From Planctomycetota bacterium (GTDB taxonomy: Bacteria > Planctomycetota > B15-G4 > SIAN01): a stretch of DNA of 64,000 nt. The notes beneath the pieces are model-generated. The model had not been told where the DNA came from. It did not search any database and saw only the letters and a program-made list of their open reading frames with translations. Where the stretch lies: positions 930,001 to 994,000 of the forward strand of contig JANQQL010000033.1 of NCBI GenBank assembly GCA_028289345.1. The letters run 5' to 3'. Both the position numbers and the translations under genes were made by a program. Within the stretch, counting starts at the first letter, position 1. Each line of letters opens with the position of its first letter. Below are positions 60,711 to 64,000 of the stretch, in pieces.

Positions 60711-60729
60711 AGACGAGAACGGACCAGAG

Positions 60730-61281
60730 TTGATCAGTTTCGAGCTATGGCAAAGATGTCAAGTCGACACTCGCTCGGTGGCGGACGTTGTAATACTCAC
60801 CCGGCTCTCGCAGACAATTGATTGGTGCACAGAACTCGCGAGTCACTCAGGCACGCCAGCGATGCGGTCAGAGAAAATCCGACCGGGTATGTTTCACTCG
60901 GGTTACGACGATGTGGTGTGCAACGTCGGCCTCCGTCGTTGTGAGAGCCACACGACCAGGGAGATTGAAACAAGCCCAGATCTCCAGGGCGGTCGATTGT
61001 TGATCTACTTCCCTCACTGCAATCTCAGCGATGGAGCGGCGGAGTCCGTGTCCAGTGGATTCTTCGACGGCGACAACACTCCGCCCTGGGAAACTTGGGT
61101 TTCGTACTTTCGCGATTCGATCGATCGGACAGATGGCCGCGATCAGTACTTGCTCGCTTACGTTCCAGCAGCCCTGCTCTCGGTGGCCGATGATGGGATT
61201 GAGTACAATCCAGAGAAGTGCATCCAGTGGCTTTCTGACGCCGACGTTGAACTCCGAGACAGACGAAGCCTGGCCTTTTGA
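60730..61281 (+). CDS. Hypothetical protein
   Basis: A 183-residue protein, unrecognised: ISFELWQRCQVDTRSVADVV, LLIYFPHCNLSDGAAESVSS and YLLAYVPAALLSVADDGIEYNPEKCIQWL suggest a globular alpha/beta protein. The best start is a TTG at 60730; an ATG at 60862 would leave only 139 residues. It follows motif copy I by 19 bp, as other island genes do. No signal peptide. The 167 bp after its stop up to the FG-GAP gene contain nothing evident. Confidence 0.6.
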   Translation: MISFELWQRCQVDTRSVADVVILTRLSQTIDWCTELASHSGTPAMRSEKIRPGMFHSGYDDVVCNVGLRRCESHTTREIETSPDLQGGRLLIYFPHCNLSDGAAESVSSGFFDGDNTPPWETWVSYFRDSIDRTDGRDQYLLAYVPAALLSVADDGIEYNPEKCIQWLSDADVELRDRRSLAF

Positions 61282-61448
61282 GTGGATGTCTCAGGGCGCT
61301 CATGACCGCCATGTCGTTCAGTCGATCTGCACCGAACGGTGATGGCGAGCGATCTCTGACTGGTTCCCAGCTTCTAGTGCGGCACCAAGGATCGCCCGGG
61401 ACCGGAGTCCGGGAGCCTCACTCCCCCCATGGTGGAGAGAGCTTCGAG

Positions 61449-63110
61449 TCAAAAGTACCCGAACTGCAGTTCCATCCCCTGGCTGAAGGCCATGCCGTGC
61501 GAAGCCATCGGATCCGCATGAAGGTGTTGCAGATAGACCTTCGTGCCACAAAGACCGGGATCCGTGCCAATGGGAAAGTTCAACTCGAGGCCCGTGGCGG
61601 GCAACGGATTGGACAAGGTCAGGAGCGGGTTGACCAGGAGCCGGCCCCCCTTGTTGGTGAGCATATTGCCTGGTCCTGCTCCCAGGAAGGCGATCATCGC
61701 CGTGGACACACCACGAGCGTTGCCGAATTGGAGCGTGATGGTGGTGTCGAGCACGGGATCGCCGTTGCAAGTCAGGGAAGGAACCCCGTCAGCGCCCGGC
61801 CATCCCGCACCATAGCTTAGCCATCCGCCGTGGCAGGGCGCCAGATGCATCACGCGGCCTGGCTCGCCATAGGGCGTCATCCCGAACACGACCTCGGACA
61901 TTCCATCTCCATCGGTGTCGCCGGTGCAGGCAAGGCCGTACCTTCCATCGCCGTAGGTGTCGCGCACCGCGAACGAGGAGTGGTTGTCGCCCCGATAGAA
62001 GTGCAGTTCCCAGTCAAGATACGACATCCCGGGAGCTTTGGTGAGAATGGCGTAGTCGGGCACGGCATCGTCCGTGAAACGCCCCAGTCCCTGGACCCGA
62101 TAGCCGAACCAGCTGACCGACTCGGGCCCCCAGTGATTCTGGATCACAGGGCCCAATCCCGAGTAGATGGTTGCCTTGCCCAACCTCTTGGAGCGATGAA
62201 AGGCATGGGGGGAACCCACCAAGAGATCGGGAATCAGATCTCCGTCGATGTCTCCGACCGCAGTGACGTCAAAACCGAATGCATCGCCAGGATTCCCAGT
62301 CCAGAACTGCAGAAGATTGCCCGTCGCGCCATCAAACAAGGAAACGGAGCCACGATTCTCGTAGTAACGGAAGTTTCCCGAGGCGTACTCGGGGACCCCG
62401 TCTCCGTTCACATCTCCGATGCTGGCGAGCCCGCGGCCATTCCAGCTCACGAAGCTGTAGTGGCGCCGGATCTCACTCCCATCCACCCCGGAGATCACGA
62501 GGAGACGGCCGTCGTCGTCAAACTCCGGCTCTCCGACCAGGAGATCGCCAATCCCATCTCCATCCAGGTCACCGGCTCTTGCCACCGACTCTCCCAGCTG
62601 TGAGAAACCGGCGCCGTCAAAGTGATAGAGTTCGGCAAAGGTCTTTCCTGAGAAGACCGTGACCCGCCCAGCTTCGGGCCCCAGGGAGCTGTGCATCGAC
62701 GCCCCCACCGCAAAGTCGTCGCCGCCGTCTCCATCAACATCCCCAATGAAGGCGACGGAACTGCCAAACTCCTCCCCCTCTTCAGTGCCGATCAAGACTT
62801 CCAGGACCGAGCCATCGCCCGACAAAGCGTGAATGCGACCCACCTCTGTCGATTCCGTGGTGCTGAAAGATGGGGACCCGACCAGGAAGTCCAGGACCCC
62901 GTCGCCATTCAAGTCACCGCCGGCCGCCACATCGTTGCCGAACAGCTCGTTGGAGTGTTCTCCGACCCACTCTCGTTGCACGGATTGCCCGAACGCCGAG
63001 GGCATCAGTGTGAAAGCGATGCCAATCGTCAGGGACGAAACGGTCTTTCGCCACGGAGGACAGGGGTCAGGAAGAAAACGGATCGCGCTTGCGGATTTCG
63101 TGGTCGCCAT
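61449..63110 (-). CDS. Exported FG-GAP-repeat protein
   Basis: The 553-residue protein has a signal (VSSLTIGIAFTLMPSAFG) followed by at least seven FG-GAP repeats, each with a calcium-binding D-x-N/D-G-D-G core (GDLNGDGVLDFLVG, GDVDGDGGDDFAVG, GDLDGDGIGDLLVG, GDVNGDGVPEYASG, GDIDGDLIPDLLVG), giving an integrin-alpha-like beta-propeller. The C-terminal 120 residues (FLGAGPGNMLTNKGG to YLQHLHADPMAS) form a beta domain found on exported planctomycete proteins. Role unknown, perhaps adhesion. The ATG at 63110 has GGAGG 6 nt upstream. Confidence 0.9.
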   Translation of the reverse strand: MATTKSASAIRFLPDPCPPWRKTVSSLTIGIAFTLMPSAFGQSVQREWVGEHSNELFGNDVAAGGDLNGDGVLDFLVGSPSFSTTESTEVGRIHALSGDGSVLEVLIGTEEGEEFGSSVAFIGDVDGDGGDDFAVGASMHSSLGPEAGRVTVFSGKTFAELYHFDGAGFSQLGESVARAGDLDGDGIGDLLVGEPEFDDDGRLLVISGVDGSEIRRHYSFVSWNGRGLASIGDVNGDGVPEYASGNFRYYENRGSVSLFDGATGNLLQFWTGNPGDAFGFDVTAVGDIDGDLIPDLLVGSPHAFHRSKRLGKATIYSGLGPVIQNHWGPESVSWFGYRVQGLGRFTDDAVPDYAILTKAPGMSYLDWELHFYRGDNHSSFAVRDTYGDGRYGLACTGDTDGDGMSEVVFGMTPYGEPGRVMHLAPCHGGWLSYGAGWPGADGVPSLTCNGDPVLDTTITLQFGNARGVSTAMIAFLGAGPGNMLTNKGGRLLVNPLLTLSNPLPATGLELNFPIGTDPGLCGTKVYLQHLHADPMASHGMAFSQGMELQFGYF

Positions 63111-63292
63111 GGGGGCCTCCATTCTCCGAACAGTGTTCTCGGAGGAATCCGGAACCGGCGCCCGTCGTCACGGAAATTTTTCCGCGGGAGTCATGCGAGA
63201 GAATGCCCACGGGGAGCGGTCGAGGCGCAACTCTCCTCGAGGATGGAATGGCTTCTGACGCGGGCAAACAGTCCTGTCCGTTCGAGTCGCTT

Positions 63293-64000
63293 CTATCGCG
63301 ACGGCGCCACGCCCCACTTCGTCCCGGGGGTCGCCATTTCCTTGCCGCCGGGCTCCGACGACGAAACGGGCTCGCACAGGTTTGGCATGACCGTCACAGT
63401 GAAGAAGAACGAGGCCACGGCGAGATCCACAGATCCGTCGCCATCGAAATCCGCGGCGACGATGCCTCGCGCGGTCGACCCGGCGGAGTGGTTCCGAGAC
63501 GGCGAGAAGGAGCCATCGCCCCGGTTCATGAGTACCGAGACGAGTCCGGAGTTGCCTCGCGACACGGCGATGTCACGGTGCCCGTCATTGTTCAAGTCCG
63601 GAAGCACAATGCCGCTGGGAAACAAACTTCCATAAGGCAGGATCAGCCCCACGGGATACTCCGTGGGGGGACCAAAGGCTCCGTCGCCGAGGCCTTCGAG
63701 CACCGAGGTCGAGAAAGACTCTGGCTCATCACCCGTGTTCCCGATGACCAGGTCGGGCTTCAGATCCCCGACCACGTGACCAACGGCCAGGGTCGTTCCC
63801 GATCGATCAAGAGGAATCGTGTTCGCGAGAACGAACACTCCCCCTCCTTGATTCAGGAAGACCAAAATCTCCTCCAGGAGCAACGGTCTCCCCACCAGGT
63901 CGGGAAGCCCATCCCCATTGAGATCGACCGTGGCAAAGCGAGCCACCTCTCTGCTGTTGACGCTGGCGGTGTGGAAAGTGGCATCCCCCCCATTCAGCAA
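63293..64000 (-). CDS. FG-GAP/VCBS-repeat protein, N-terminus beyond the window
   Basis: The C-terminal 235 residues of a repeat protein whose start lies past the right edge. Repeats with D-x-N-x-D-G (VDLNGDGLPDLVGR, PDLNNDGHRDIAVSRG, ADFDGDGSVDLAVA) alternate with RGDGSFSPSRNHSAG-type turns, the FG-GAP/VCBS pattern of extracellular calcium-binding propellers. It is on the same strand as the preceding FG-GAP protein gene and 183 bp from it, so the two may be paralogous partners. No C-terminal sorting signal is seen. Confidence 0.85.
   Translation of the reverse strand: MLNGGDATFHTASVNSREVARFATVDLNGDGLPDLVGRPLLLEEILVFLNQGGGVFVLANTIPLDRSGTTLAVGHVVGDLKPDLVIGNTGDEPESFSTSVLEGLGDGAFGPPTEYPVGLILPYGSLFPSGIVLPDLNNDGHRDIAVSRGNSGLVSVLMNRGDGSFSPSRNHSAGSTARGIVAADFDGDGSVDLAVASFFFTVTVMPNLCEPVSSSEPGGKEMATPGTKWGVAPSR

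Noticed and set aside
1..64000. tRNA, rRNA, CRISPR arrays and insertion sequences
   Set aside because: No cloverleaf, ribosomal segment, regularly spaced repeat array or transposase motif was seen by eye; a tRNAscan/CRISPR search would be needed to exclude them fully.

Overview
This 64 kb window looks like a GC-rich chromosomal segment of a Planctomycetota bacterium. That is an inference from gene content: two membrane-anchored Ser/Thr kinases, four ECF-type sigma factors, two sulfatase-family lipoproteins, DUF1573 proteins beside a BlaI/M56 pair, FG-GAP-repeat exported proteins and very large secreted beta-propeller/Kelch and Big_5-like proteins. No tRNA, rRNA, CRISPR array, transposase or integrase was seen.

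Left part (1-17.5 kb). A complete SOS mutagenesis cassette, lexA-imuA-imuB-dnaE2 (dnaE2 cut by the left edge), is transcribed leftward as one overlapping operon. Its promoter carries a near-ideal -35 box with a perfect 10+10 bp palindrome lying between -35 and -10, the expected LexA operator. To its right are a Ser/Thr kinase with an FGE/SUMF1-like C-terminal domain, an ECF sigma factor translationally coupled to a sarcosine-oxidase-like flavoprotein, a blaI-M56 peptidase operon whose peptidase carries a DUF1573 tail, a separate DUF1573 exported protein, a protein with two phosphoribosyltransferase domains (the second degenerate), and a ClpP/crotonase-like exported protein.

Middle (17.8-31.6 kb). 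A nucleoside salvage block contains cytidine deaminase (+), facing a leftward operon of purine nucleoside phosphorylase, deoxyribose-phosphate aldolase, an ALDH16-like aldehyde dehydrogenase split into two genes, and uridine phosphorylase. It would free bases and sugar phosphates from nucleosides, cleave deoxyribose-5-phosphate and oxidise the acetaldehyde. Next comes a metal-related ABC module (LolD-like ATPase, MacB/FtsX-like permease with a His-rich insert, ZnuA-like lipoprotein) directly downstream of a sulfatase lipoprotein, then a divergent sulfatase-like lipoprotein lacking the Cys/Arg signature.

31.7-44.7 kb holds the YciI/ECF42 pair, a terpene-cyclase-like toroid protein, an exported tandem-YciI protein, an HtrA-type protease, two small outer-membrane-type lipoproteins, a GT39-like membrane glycosyltransferase, a GT2 glycosyltransferase, an SRPBCC protein, and ECF/kinase genes. 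44.1-54.7 kb encodes giant secreted proteins: a DUF5060/glycoside-hydrolase-like protein, a 1047-residue lipoprotein coupled to an ECF sigma gene, and a malectin/TIG/propeller/Kelch protein.

54.7-61.3 kb is the accessory part: less GC-rich, made of small unrelated genes nearly all on the + strand (DUF2971-like, PIN-domain, DUF4240-like lipoprotein, RidA-like lipoprotein, unknowns). Several are headed by copies of a related short motif, giving a cassette-array appearance, and the block begins with a 21 bp perfect inverted repeat. The right end (61.4-64 kb) has two FG-GAP-repeat proteins, the last cut by the edge.
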